Part shown: piece by piece, positions 33,766 through 45,831 of the stretch
Layout of the letters: every line of letters begins with the position of its first letter
Position numbering within the stretch: position 1 is the first letter of the stretch
NCBI GenBank assembly: GCA_029465975.1
Contig: CM055756.1
Coordinates: forward strand, 13,042,946-13,106,945
Direction: 5' to 3'
DNA from: Dallia pectoralis
Lineage: Eukaryota > Chordata > Actinopteri > Esociformes > Umbridae
Length of the DNA: 64,000 bases
Program-made: the position numbers and the translations under genes
The notes under the pieces: generated by a model
Told to the model about the DNA's origin: nothing
Seen by the model: only the letters and a program-made list of their open reading frames with translations
Databases searched by the model: none

Positions 33766-35335
33766 ACGGTACCACTAGGCAAGCACAGTGCAAAGTTAGA
33801 TGCTAACTAGCTAGTTGTGAGGATCATCAGAAATGATTTCCACCAAACGAAGAGTCCATATCTGAGCCAGTGTCATTTGCAGTTAGTTGCTGCTTCATGT
33901 TACATATCTTGATAAATAACAGATGGACAAGAGGACTAAAGTTAACACTAGAATTTACATTAATCAAAGCATTATCGGTCTGTGCTTTGTCAATATAATG
34001 ATTTAAAACAGTATGCAAAAGGGGTTTTCGGGGATATATATCTTTACGGTTGAAGCCACATACAGTAGATGCGGCTTTTCAGTGCGACTCAAATATTTCA
34101 TCTAGATATTTAGTTGCAGGACGACAATACATGACTATGTAATTAGCTACCAGGTAAACCCATTATTTTAAATACAATTCATTTAAAAAGTGCAAAATCA
34201 ACGGCAGAGCATTTATAAAAAGGCAGTGATTGCCAAAAACATGACGCAAAAAAAGTTTATATGATGATAAAATTCACCTGAGCTTAAGTTTGAAAAACCA
34301 TATATCCACATACAGGTTCTGTTGAAATGATATCTACGCATAGGGGGCCACATTAAAAAAGCACTTCCGGGTCATACATTTTTTTTCAAGAATTATTCGT
34401 TTAAAACGGACATAAATTGTATGTAATAATCGTTTAAAATATACTTGAAAATGAATAATAACTCATGTTTGTTTATATTTTAAAGTAACTTTAAAAACAT
34501 GTTCCATCTTCTTGGTACATCTTCTTGGTTTTATACCCACAGTACAAGGAAGTGACGTCTTACCTAAAGACCCGCCTTGATGTCTAACAGAGGAGCTTTA
34601 TATTTGATTTGAATATTGTACACTGCACATCATCGTTTAAATGAGACGTCAAATGAGACGTTTTAATTTATATTTTCAAATAGTACGAAAGTGGATCTCT
34701 AAATTTAATTTAGAGATTTAAATAATGCTTGCACAAATTTATATTGATTTATTTATTTTTCACATTCGCATTAATATTTGAATGAAGTCCACAATAAAGC
34801 AGTTTATGTCTGTAAAAAAACGAACCATTATTATATCAAAATTGCACATTTGTCATAGAACGCCCACATGGCATGTAAAGATTGAAATGCAATTTGGATT
34901 ATTGCATTTTCATTAGAATATTGTCTCAAATAAAACCTACATATATTGAAAATTAAAATCCATTTGTGAAATGGCATCATCATTTTAATATAGTCCCCAT
35001 GGGCTTTCATAGAGTTGGGTCAGTCCCCTGGTTAATCTAAGGAATTTGCTCTATATCTTTTCTTTGGTCCTGTTCTGTTCAAATTTAGGAGGACAAAATC
35101 CATTGGACACCACCAGGACATAATACATGGTAGCTGTCAAAAGTCCTTCTCGTTGTGTTTACAAAATAAATGTAAATGATTGAACTAACTATTTCTGTCA
35201 ACTGAGAGAGGAAGGTATATTTACTAATACGTATATGAATTACCCATATTTCTTTGAGTCTGTGGTTACAGAAAGCTGAGGCATGAATAGGGTTTCCCTT
35301 CTCACTCTTTTATCAGTCAATTATTTACACTTAAA
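33766..35335. other. Region upstream of dhrs7b, no gene recognised
   Basis: This AT-rich sequence between the dhrs7b start codon and the next tandem repeat must contain the dhrs7b promoter, but I see no clear TATA box or CpG-rich core. There is no coding signal. Confidence 0.5.
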
Positions 35336-35339
35336 AATT

Positions 35340-35640
35340 AAAGGTTTGCCCCCATCTGGTATGTGTGATTAGATATTACAGGTTTGCCCCCATCTGGTAT
35401 GTGTGATTATATATTAAAGTTTTGACCCCATCTGGTATGTGTGATTAGATATTACAGGTTTGCCCACATCTGGTATGTGTGATTAGATATTACTGGTTTG
35501 CCCCCATCTGGTGTGTGATTAGATATTACAGGTTTGCCCCCATCTGGTATGTGTGATTAGATATTACTGGTTTGCCCCCATCTGGTGTGTGATTAGATAT
35601 TACAGGTTTGCCCCCATCTGGTATGTGTGATAAGATATTT
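35340..35640. repeat. 38-bp minisatellite, about 8 copies
   Basis: The unit is GGTTTGCCCCCATCTGGTAT followed by GTGTGATTAGATATTACA. A few units lack two bases. It is intergenic, between dhrs7b and tmem11. Confidence 0.94.
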
Positions 35641-35904
35641 TTGACTTTGAAATTTTACCATTATAACTTCAGAAACAGTGTAATAAAAAACAGTATGCAG
35701 AATTACTGCAATTTATTTATTAAAAATATCTTGAAATGTAGACCAGGTGACCCCCTGTTAAAGCAGGAGATAAAGAGACTGGATATTTCCTTTCTCACAT
35801 TTGAAAATAACGATTGCTCACTTGGTTTCTTCTTCGTGGTGGATACATTGTGTTTGGTCTGTATGTTGATTGTTGACAATAGCTGACATACAATAAGGTT
35901 CTCA

Positions 35905-36290
35905 TTCAATCAATCATATTTTTGAACCCCTTTTAACAACAAAGTTGTCACAAAGTGCTTTTACAAACACCCACCCGGAACCCAACAGAGCACACATCAA
36001 CAAGTTGATACACGGTGGCTAGGGGAAAACACCCTGATGGGTCGAATTTTGGAAGAAACCTAGAGCGGAACTGGGTTAGGTTCATTCCCGGACAGGCCCC
36101 AACAACCATCATTATCATTTTCTGCAACTTGTGCCACGGTCAGATTGGACCCTACAGCAAAGTCTTGGTGCCCACACCAAACACCCTGTCACCGGTTTGT
36201 GGTTTTAATATTGGTAGGTACTCACCCTTGCTAGAGCATCCGACAAACCTTGTCGTTTCAGCCTAACCCAGTTGTGTGGTCATAAGAATC
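35905..36290. mobile_element. Dispersed fish repeat (copy 2)
   Basis: AATCAATCATATTTTTGAAC, TTGTCACAAAGTGCTTTTAC and CCCAACAGAG match the element at 23930-24110. The following GGCTAGGGGAAAACACCCTG and CCTAGAGCGGAACTGGGTTA appear to belong to the same element, which is longer here. Confidence 0.55.
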
Positions 36291-36354
36291 TGGCCAATGT
36301 CAAAGTCGCTCAGGTCTTTATTTATGCTCAATTATCTTGCATCCAACATGTCGA

Positions 36355-36560
36355 CTATAATCAATCAATCAATGAAATGTATTTTAGAAAGGCCTTATTA
36401 CTATGAAGTTGCCACACAGCCCTTTTACAAAGACCCAGCCTGAACTATAAGAACTGATTGTTTTCACTTACTTTTAGCGCATTTAGCAGACGCTCTTATC
36501 CAGAGCGACTTACAACGAGTGCAGGCATTTCACACCATCTGATCTACCCAGACCTTCACA
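36355..36560. mobile_element. Dispersed fish repeat fragments
   Basis: AATCAATCAATGAAATGTAT to CAGCCTGAAC is a third copy of the 23930 type. TTTAGCGCATTTAGCAGACG followed by CTCTTATCCAGAGCGACTTA is another widespread fish noncoding repeat. Confidence 0.55.
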
Positions 36561-36569
36561 CGTGTTAAG

Positions 36570-38200
36570 AGATGATCAACGTTGTTGGCTCATCAGTGTT
36601 TGTCAGAGTCTGCAACACCTCTAAGACTAGGAGCTCTCCAAATACGACAGGGACAAAGTTGTGAAGAACATAAAACACCCCAGGGAGCAAAGTTGTGAAA
36701 CGTTCACAACAAACCAGACTAAAGGGGCCTGCCCACCAAAACTCAAGGACAGGCAAGGCACTTGTAAAGGAACTGCAACACTCCTGTCCACACAGTACCG
36801 CTAAGCCAAATACTCCACAGAGCTTGCAGTTATCGAAAGTGGCCAGAAGAAAGACATTACAGAAAAAAAGACATCCTGTACGGATACTCTAAAGTCAGGG
36901 AAGTACATTTTATAATAATTGTCAAGACGTGTTCCCATTAGAATTTATACACTACTACTACATAGCTTTAATGTGATCGTTACTGCCTCATGAACTTACA
37001 TTATTTCAAATACTAATCTGAATGACAATTACTTATTAATCTTCATAATGACCTATTACCACCGTAATCTAGTTAACCAAGCAAACATTATGCTCAGCCA
37101 TGTTGTTTTGTGGTTCAATAACACTATTTAATCTCAGTAAATTTGTCTTGTCCAGGTTAAAATAGACAAATAGATCGGCTTGTTACAATGCTGTAATCTA
37201 ACCTCCCAAACGTCTTCACGCATGTTGCAATGCAAAATAACAACCACGGCCAGAATAGGCTTGTCAAAACATTCTACTAAATACAAAACCATAATTAGAA
37301 ACACAAAAACTAATTAAAATTGCCCACTACCTCTGAAGGAAGACATATACTTTAGTTTAATAGTCAGAACATAAAAAATGAGCTGTCACAACTCTCTAGA
37401 AACCCAAGTTGTGTATAGTAACTTAATGTAATTTATGCACTATTTTACATAAACAGCATGTTTAGTATTTTAAAAGCAAATACAAAAAAGTTGCTTCAAG
37501 AAAAAAAAAACTTACAAGATAACGTTTACCTGAACATGTTGTAAAAGTTAAATCTAGGAATGAACAATCAGACCCACTCACAACGGTCATGGTTCCTTAT
37601 ACAAAACCCACTCCTTAACTTCCCAATTAACTGTTTAATAATACCACTAGGTGTGTGTGTAAAAAAAAACAAGATTGATGTAAAGTTAGAACTTAACTAA
37701 TTTAGCCGAAAAAAAGTATGTCTAAAAGCTAAAATTGTTTTTGTTTTGAAGAGTAGGTAGGGAGACAAATCTGGAGAAATGGTACAGCAATTGCCTTTGT
37801 GATCCAACAAATGGTGCAGAATTTGTTTTTGAAAATAAAATACAGAAAAAAGTGAGTTTGAAACATCCTAATATTTAATGAATTGGTGACGCACTGATCA
37901 TCAAGAAACAGGAAAAAGGTACAGTAAAACTATAAGGGACAAAAAGGTTAGGTAACACTAAACATGTCTGTCCGTTTCATCTGCAATTCTCAATTCACAG
38001 TCCAATTTTTATATATATAATATTTGTTTTACTTAGCTACCCTTGTGCACTAACATAGTGTATGGAGGAGGACCGGGACAGGCACAAGGGAACCATATGG
38101 ATAAGTGCACTGGTGATGTCACTTACAAGGAAAGAAAATGAGAAAAAGGTATTCCTTCTAATTAACTATATCCCTCTGATCCATCAAACAACAGCCCAGA
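36570..38200. other. Intergenic region downstream of tmem11, no gene recognised
   Basis: AT-rich sequence. A short stretch near 36690-36890 faintly resembles decayed Tc1 sequence on the + strand but is too weak to call. The tmem11 3' UTR must end in or near the right part. Confidence 0.4.
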
Positions 38201-38208
38201 CGTAAGCG

Positions 38209-38214
38209 TTTAAT
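38209..38214 (-). promoter_or_regulatory. Possible tmem11 polyadenylation signal
   Basis: On the - strand the hexamer is ATTAAA, about 125 bp downstream of the tmem11 stop codon. It is only one candidate. Confidence 0.3.
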
Positions 38215-38337
38215 TGGGGGTTAAAGGTAATACCCTTGATTCTTCACCTGGCTTCCATTACGCTTACTTCTGGGGGCGGATTCCTTCCTTTGTTTCTGGG
38301 ATTTTTTTGTATTTTTTTCATCCTCTGCATAGTGCGC

Positions 38338-40371
38338 TCATACCACGTAAAGTTCATAGATCTTCTTGGCGCAGTAGGCCAAGGCGGCCAGAGCTATCGT
38401 GTTGTGGAGTCTCTTTCTGTGGACGTCGTCCCTACGCACCAGCACCACGGGTGTGGAAGAAGTAAGGGTGTGCAGGGGCAGCCGTGAGAGTTTTTGGCTG
38501 TCATACTCCACCTGGTACTTGCAACAAGGATCAAACTGCCAGGAGATTCCATAGAGGGCAGAGCAAGCCACGCTCAGGGCACCTGCGGGTAGTGCCACAT
38601 AGCGCGAGTACTCAGGTGGCAGTGAAAGAGGCGTGAGGAGGCAGGCGGTGCCCGACAGCACTGCTGTCTTGTGCAGGCAGTTCCCCACGGCGATCCAGCG
38701 GGCTGTCTCGTCACCAATGCGTGTTGGCTCTATCACAATGTACTTGTACTGGGCTTCCAATGCCTGCTCCAGCTCATACTCAAACTGGTCCTGTGCATTC
38801 TCCCCGTTGTAGATCTCGTGCACGATGTAGCAGTCTGTCGCTGCCATTACTCCCCTGTGCACAGAGGAAAGACGCCACAACATTTCCTTCACAAAATTTT
38901 ACAACATTGATGAGCAATTGTGCAGCCTGTGACAGTTAAAGACAAGTGGATGCACCACATTTGTGAATAAATACCAAGTTTAATCCATGACCTTAATATC
39001 CGCCAACTTGTGCACAAAACTTGTTTTTTTCAGCACATTGTATAAAATATCGAAAACACACAGAAATAAACATCATGCTCCGGATAGTAGTGTTGGTTAG
39101 CTAACCTAACCAGCTAACTCAGTTAAACCTAACCTTAACCCTAATCAGCTGAGTAAAACCTTAAGTTGGCTTATGTTTGCTAAATGAGTCCAGTTAATTT
39201 GCTAGTTCGCTATTCGTTAACCTTAACCCTCGCTTTTCGTTAACCCTAACCCTCGCTATTTGTTAACCTTAACCCTCGCTAACCCTAACCCCCGCTATTC
39301 GTTAACCCTAACCCTCGCTATTCGTTAACCCTAAACCCCGCTATTCGTTAACCCTAACCCTCGCTATTCGTTAACCCTAACCCTCGCTATTCGTTAACCC
39401 TAACCCTCGCTATTCGTTAACCCTAACCCTCGCTATTCGTTAACCCTAACCCTCGCTATTCGTTAACCCTAACCCTCGCTATTCGTTAACCCTAACCCTC
39501 GCTATTCTTTAACCCTAACCCTCGCTATTCGTTAACCCTAACCCTCGCTATTCTTTAACCCTAACCCTCGCTATTCTTTAACCCTAACCCTCGCTATTCT
39601 TTAACCCTAACCCTCGCTATTCTTTAACGCTAACCCTCGCTATTCTTTAACCCTAACCCTCGCTATTCTTTAACCCTAACCCTCGCTATTCATTAACCCT
39701 AACCCTCGCTATTCTTTATCCCCAACCCTAACCCTTGCTATTCGTTAACCCTAACCCCGGCTATTCGTTAACCTTAACCCTCGCTATTCTTTATCACTAA
39801 CCCTCGCTATTCGCATACGTAAACAAAACAATGGCGATTCACAACTTCAACCAATTTTGTAAAATGAAGGGAGTAGCAACTCCATTTAATTGTAATAAGT
39901 GTCAATAACTCTAAAACCGGGCATTTGTTAGTTAACTAGTAAGTTTCACAAACAACGTTAGGTGGTTAGTGCAGTAAATACATGGAACAATGTTTTGAGG
40001 GGGTTTTATCCATATAAAAACAAATTGGTTAAATAACAATTGTAACTGCTTAGTAAAACGATAGTACCAATAGCGTTATGATAGCCTATTTATAACATAA
40101 TGGTATCTCTTTAGTTTAATGGCAAATCAACCAGAATGATTAAACATGCTAGCTAGCTAATGATACTGTAGCTGCTAATCAAAACATCACATTATCATTC
40201 ATAAATGACAGACTTCACATGTAAGACATACGTTGGAACAGTCAATATGTGACGTATCATAAAAAGACTTCTGACAAAACACTACTGAAAGACTGTTTAT
40301 ATGGCAATGTTTTATCTAACTGACCTCTCCCTGTTCACTGGGACACCGCGCCTCCTTCCCAACGACGCCAT
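38338..40371 (-). CDS. tmem11: Transmembrane protein 11 (mitochondrial), 2 exons, complete
   Basis: Exons are 40371-40325 and 38854-38338, joined at AG|GGGAGTAATG, giving 187 residues against 192 in human. The protein starts MASLGRRRGVPVNRERGV. The strongly conserved stretches YIVHEIYNGENAQDQFEYEL, YKYIVIEPTRIGDETARWIA, YGISWQFDPCCKYQVEYD and SRLPLHTLTSSTPVVLVRRD make the call secure. Two hydrophobic segments lie near LHKTAVLSGTACLLTPL and YVALPAGALSVACSALYGIS. TMEM11 is a mitochondrial inner-membrane protein tied to the MICOS complex and cristae shape. The only intron holds a 23-bp array with telomere-like repeats. Three ZNF143-type sites lie just upstream of the start codon. Confidence 0.97.
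39216..39815. repeat. 23-bp minisatellite with CCCTAACCCT, about 25 copies
   Basis: The unit is CGTTAACCCTAACCCTCGCT plus ATT, in the tmem11 intron. CGTTAA/CTTTAA variants are clustered in blocks. Confidence 0.96.
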
Positions 40372-40376
40372 CTTGG
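40363..40376 (-). promoter_or_regulatory. YY1-like motif over the tmem11 start codon
   Basis: On the - strand the start codon context reads CTCCAAGATGGCGTCG. AAGATGGCG is the core of the YY1 element often seen at vertebrate housekeeping starts. This is motif evidence only. Confidence 0.45.
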
Positions 40377-40417
40377 AGAACAAACACACGACTGCTGTCG
40401 ACGTAATGCGCAGCAGG

Positions 40418-40482
40418 GCATGCTGGGATCTGTAGTGCATGCTGGGATCTGTAGTGCATTCTGGGATATGTAGTGCATGCTG
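40418..40482 (-). promoter_or_regulatory. Three tandem ZNF143/STAF-type sites, tmem11 promoter
   Basis: On the - strand, ACTACATATCCCAGAATGC (40474-40456) and ACTACAGATCCCAGCATGC (40455-40437 and 40436-40418) stand head to tail with a 19-bp period. A partial fourth copy lies at 40482-40475. The ZNF143 consensus is ACTACAATTCCCAGCATGC. They lie 47-111 bp upstream of the tmem11 ATG. Confidence 0.8.
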
Positions 40483-40489
40483 TACTTGC

Positions 40490-41445
40490 GATGTACTGCG
40501 AGAACAACTGAGGGTACATGTCGTAATACATTTCCCATAATGCATTTGAAGATTCCCCTACTCGAATTCGTTATCAGTGTAATGGATTAATGTCCACTTA
40601 ATGTAAATATAGAGTTCAGTAGCACTACATTGTATTCTTAAAGTGGAAGCTATAATATAAAATGCAGACAACACCAATGTAAACATGTTGTCTAGAAAAA
40701 CACTCTGCCAGTGGGGATATGACCAATCGCACCCAAGAAAAACACTATAATATAGGCGAGGACAAACTGTAATCAGTTTTACTCTTCATGAAATGTTCAT
40801 TTTATGTATAGATATTAACCTGCGTTTACGCATTACTCACCCATAATGTGTTCATTCCTTTCCAAGCTTCTCCAGCGAGTTTTTCCCCGATTGATTTCAC
40901 GTACGTCGCTCGCAATGTAAAACTATACGTTAGGAAGCATGTTTCACAAAAATCACTAACTGTAACCCTGTAACGAGCAGGTTCCCAATACGTTATGGCC
41001 TTGGTATTCTGTAGCTCAGAATAATGTTATAGGAAAGGAATTCTAAAACCGCTTTGTAAAAATTGTTAAGAATTGAACAGACCTGATTTAATAATTATCC
41101 GTAAACATTATTTGTAAACCAGTCAATTAGTCAAGCCCGCAGATATTAAATGTATTTAAAAAAAGATTCACAAACATTGGGAACAATTAATAGAATATCA
41201 TACAAAATTCAGAACATTGAACAACATAGTAGGTACAGATAGAGATTCTTAATCCCAGTGTCTTCTGTGTAATGGACAATTGTCTTCACACAGAATGTCA
41301 CCACTTACATAAGTTCTGCCTAGTCAAATGTTAAAGAGGTTTTAGTGTATATTCAGTAATAGAAAAGTACAAATGCAAAATACAACTGCAAATTTATTTT
41401 ATACTCAATTGTAATGAGAACATGTGGCACAAGCATGGTACTGTC
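40490..41445. other. Region upstream of tmem11, nothing recognised
   Basis: AT-rich, with no coding signal and no clear repeat. It may hold distal promoter elements of tmem11. Confidence 0.5.
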
Positions 41446-41707
41446 TAATTCAGGTACTGTCTAATTAAGGATCTGTCTAATTAAGGATGTCTAATTCAGG
41501 TACTGTCTAATTCAGGATCTGTCTAATTAAGGTACTGTCTAATTAAGGGTCTGTCTAATTCAGGTACTGTCTTATTAAAGATCTGTCTAATTCAGGTACT
41601 GTCTTATTAAGGATCTGTCTAATTCAGGTACTGTCTTATTAAGGATCTGTCTAATTCAAGTACTGTCTAATTCAGGATCTGTCTAATTCAGGTACTGTCT
41701 AATTCAG
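41445..41707. repeat. About 16-17-bp tandem repeat, about 16 copies
   Basis: The unit is TACTGTCTAATTCAGG with GATCTGTCTAATTAAGG variants. It abuts the 26-bp array to its right. Confidence 0.92.
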
Positions 41708-43828
41708 GAATATGCCTCACTAGCCCACCACATGATGAATATGCCTCACTAGCCCACCACATGATGAATATGCCTCACTAGCCCACCACATGATGAATAT
41801 GACTCACTAGCCCACATGATGAATATGCCTCACTAGCCCACCAGATGATGAATATGCCTCACTAGCCCACCAGATGATGAATATGCCTCACTAGCCCACA
41901 TGATGAATATGCCTCAATGATGAACCCTCACTAGCCCACATGATGAATATGCCCCGCAGCCCACCTCACTAGCCCACATGATGAATATGCCTCACTAGCC
42001 CACATGATGAATATGCCTCACTAGCCCACATGATGAATATGCCTCACTAGCCCACATGATGAATATGCCTCACTAGCCCACATGATGAATATGCCTCACT
42101 AGCCCACCAGAATGATGCCCAATATGCCTCACTAGCCCACATGATGAATATGCCTCACTAGCCCACATGATGAATATGCCTCACTAGCCCACATGATGAA
42201 TATGCCTCACTAGCCCACATGATGAATATGCCTCACTAGCCCACATGATGAATATGCCTCACTAGCCCACCACATGATGAATATCCCTCACTAGCCCGCA
42301 TGATGAATATGCCTCACTAGCCCACATGATGAATATGCCTCACTAACCCACATGATGAATATGCCTCACTAGCCCACATGATGAATATGCTCACTAGCCC
42401 ACATGACATGATGAATATGCCTCACTAGCCCACATGATGAATATGCCTCACTCACCACATGATGAATATGCCTCACTAGCCCACATGATGAATATGCCTC
42501 ACTAGCCCACATGATGAATATGCCTCACTAGCCCACATGATGAATATGCCTCACTAGCCCACATGATGAATATGCCTCACTAGCCCACATGATGAATATG
42601 CCTCACTAGCCCACATGATGAATATGCCTCACTAGCCCACATGATGAATATGCCTCACTAGCCCACCACATGATGAATATGCCTCACTAGCCCACATGAT
42701 GAATATGCCTCACTAGCCCACATGATGAATATGCCTCACTAGCCCACATGATGAATATGCCTCACTAGCCCACATCAATATGCCTCACTAGCCCACATGA
42801 TGAATATGCCTCACTAGCCCACATGATGAATATGCCTCACTACACCACATGATGAATATGCCTCACTAGCCCACATGATGAATATGCCTCACTACATGCC
42901 CTCACAGCCCACATGATGAATATGCCCACCACATGATGAATAGCCCACTAGCCCACATGATGAATATGCCTCACTAGCCCACATGATGAATATCCCTCAC
43001 TAGCCCACATGATCAATATGCCTCACTGCCCACCACATGATGAATATCCTCAATATATGCCTCACTAGCCCACATGATGAATATGCCTCACTAGCCCACA
43101 TGATGAATATGCCTCACTAGCCCACATGATGAATATGCCTAGCCCACATGATCAATATGCCTCACTAGCCCACCACATGATGAATATGCCTCACTAGCCC
43201 ACATGATGAATATGCCTCACTAGCCCACATGATGAATATGCCTCACTAGCCCACATGATGAATATGCCTCACTAGCCCACATGATGAATATGCCTCACTA
43301 GCCCACATGATGAATATGCCTCACTAGCCCACATGATGAATATGCCTCACTAGCCCACCAGCCCATGATGAATATGCCTCACTAGCCCACATGATGAATA
43401 TGCCTGATGAATATGCCTCACTAGCCCACATGATGAATATGCCTCACTAGCCCACATGATGAATATGCCTCACTAGCCCACATGATGAATATGCCTCACT
43501 AGCCCACATGATGAATATGCCTCACTAGCCCACATGATGAATATGCCTCACTAGCCCACATGATGAATATGCCTCACTAGCCCACCAGATGATGAATATG
43601 CCTCACTGATGAATATGCCTCACTAGCCCACATGATGAATATGCCTCACTAGCCCACATGATGAATATGCCTCACTAGCCCACATGATGAATATGCCTCA
43701 CTAGCCCACATGATGAATATGCCTCACTAGCCTGCCACATGATGAATATGCCTCACTAGCCCACATGATCAATATGCCTCACTAGCCCACATGATGAATA
43801 TGCCTCACTAGCCTGCCACATGATGAAT
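41708..43828. repeat. 26-bp minisatellite, about 80 copies
   Basis: The unit is CATGATGAATATGCCTCACT plus AGCCCA. Many units are cut short or carry an extra CCA. Patches with GATCAAT or TATCCCTC variants show higher-order copying. It is intergenic, between tmem11 and natd1. Confidence 0.97.
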
Positions 43829-43844
43829 AGTTAGTTATAGTTTA

Positions 43845-44912
43845 GTTATAATGTTATTAATGTAATTTGTTCTGGGCGTTATAATGTTATTAATGTCATT
43901 TGTTCTGGGCGTTATAATGTTATTAATGTCATTTGTTCTGGGCGTTATAATGTTATTAATGTAATTTGTTCTGGGCGTTATAATGTTATTAATGTAATTT
44001 GTTCTGGGCGTTATAATGTTATTAATGTAATTTGTTCTGGGCGTTATAATGTTATTAATGTCATTTGTTCTGGGCGTTATAATGTTATTAATGTCATTTG
44101 TTCTGGGCGTTATAATGTTATTAATGTAATTTGTTCTGGGCGTTATAATGTTATTAATGTCATTTGTTCTGGGCGTTATAATGTTATTAATGTCATTTGT
44201 TCTGGGCGTTATAATGTTATTAATGTCATTTGTTCTGGGCGTTATAATGTTATTAATGTAATTTGTTCTGGGCGTTATAATGTTATTAATGTCATTTGTT
44301 CTGGGCGTTATAATGTTATTAATGTCATTTGTTCTGGGCGTTATAATGTTATTAATGTCATTTGTTCTGGGCGTTATAATGTTATTAATGTCATTTGTTC
44401 TGGGCGTTATAATGTTATAATGTTTTAATGTCATTTGTTCTGGGCGTTATAATGTTATTAATGTAATTTGTTCTGGGCGTTATAATGTTATTAATGTCAT
44501 TTGTTCTGGGCGTTATAATGTTATTAATGTCATTTGTTCTGGGCGTTATAATGTTATTAATGTAATTTGTTCTGGGCGTTATAATGTTATTAATGTAATT
44601 TGTTCTGGGCGTTATAATGTTATTAATGTAATTTGTTCTGGGCGTTATAATGTTATTAATGTCATTTGTTCTGGGCGTTATAATGTTATTAATGTCATTT
44701 GTTCTGGGCGTTATAATGTTATTAATGTCATTTGTTCTGGGCGTTATAATGTTATTAATGTAATTTGTTCTGGGCGTTATAATGTTATTAATGTAATTTG
44801 TTCTGGGCGTTATAATGTTATTAATGTAATTTGTTCTGGGCGTTATAATGTTATTAATGTCATTTGTTCTGGGCGTTATAATGTTATTAATGTCATTTGT
44901 TCTGGGCGTTAT
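43845..44912. repeat. 33-bp minisatellite, about 32 copies
   Basis: The unit is GTTATAATGTTATTAATGTC followed by ATTTGTTCTGGGC. The period is 11 codons and the frame NDINNIITPRT is open on the - strand, but this is not a gene. One shortened unit lies near 44415-44430. Confidence 0.97.
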
Positions 44913-45154
44913 CAGAGACAAAACATTTGGCTGCACCTTTTATAAAATGCCTTTTGTAAACTGTTATGTGACAAATTGTCAAACACAAGCTAAGACAGTA
45001 TTTTGTAGTTGGACGCCATATGACTGAAGTATGATGGATTTATAGTTCATACAGTAAAATAAATCTGTACTACAGCATATAACTTCGCCAACAAATAATA
45101 AAATAACCTTGTTTTTTTTTTCCAACAGTGCTGTGCATATTTGTGAAGTTGGCA

Positions 45155-45265
45155 TGGGTTCAGCATTCTTTGATTGGTTTCACCCTGGATGGGTTCAGCC
45201 TTCTTTGATTGGTTTCACCCTGGATGGGTTCAGCCTTCTTTGATTGGTTTCACCCTGCATCAAGT
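45155..45265. repeat. 34-bp tandem repeat, 3 copies
   Basis: The unit begins GGGTTCAGCCTTCTTTGATT and continues GGTTTCACCCTGGAT. It lies downstream of natd1. Confidence 0.9.
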
Positions 45266-45384
45266 TCAGCCTTCTTTGATAGGCCACTGGTGGTTTCCGG
45301 TACAACCTTAACAAACCTCAACCACTCACATTTCAGACAGACACATTAGTGGTCCCTTGCTTTTTTGGGGAATGTTTGAACTAA

Positions 45385-45657
45385 ACACACTGTCATCAAT
45401 GCTCACTGAACTAACACACACTGTCATCAATGCTCACTGAACTAACACACACTGTCATCAATGCTCCCTGAACTAACATACACTGTCATCAATGCACCCT
45501 GAACTAACACACACTGTCATCAATGCACCCTGAACTAACACACACTGTCATCAATGCTCACTAAACTAACACACACTGTCATCAATGCTCACTGAACTAA
45601 CACACACTGTCATCAATGCTCACTGAACTAACACACACTGTCATCAATGCTCACTTA
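45385..45657. repeat. 31-bp tandem repeat, 9 copies
   Basis: The unit is ACTGAACTAACACACACTGT plus CATCAATGCTC. It lies immediately downstream of natd1, possibly inside its 3' UTR. Confidence 0.94.
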
Positions 45658-45831
45658 AGCACAGAATGAAGACAACGGCATTCAGACAGTCCCTTCATTG
45701 CTGCTCTCCAACAAATGATCTGCCCCCTAGCTGTCTTTCCTATACCACCCTTGCCCCCCACACCACCCAAAACCACGAGTCAATGCGTTCTACATCAGTC
45801 TCTCTCCCTCCCCAAACCCTTTTCCATGAGG

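Noticed and set aside
43835..44936. Two - strand frames of 173 and 199 codons repeating NDINNIITPRT
   Set aside because: Pure 33-bp minisatellite. No start context, no homology, no flanking splice or promoter signal.
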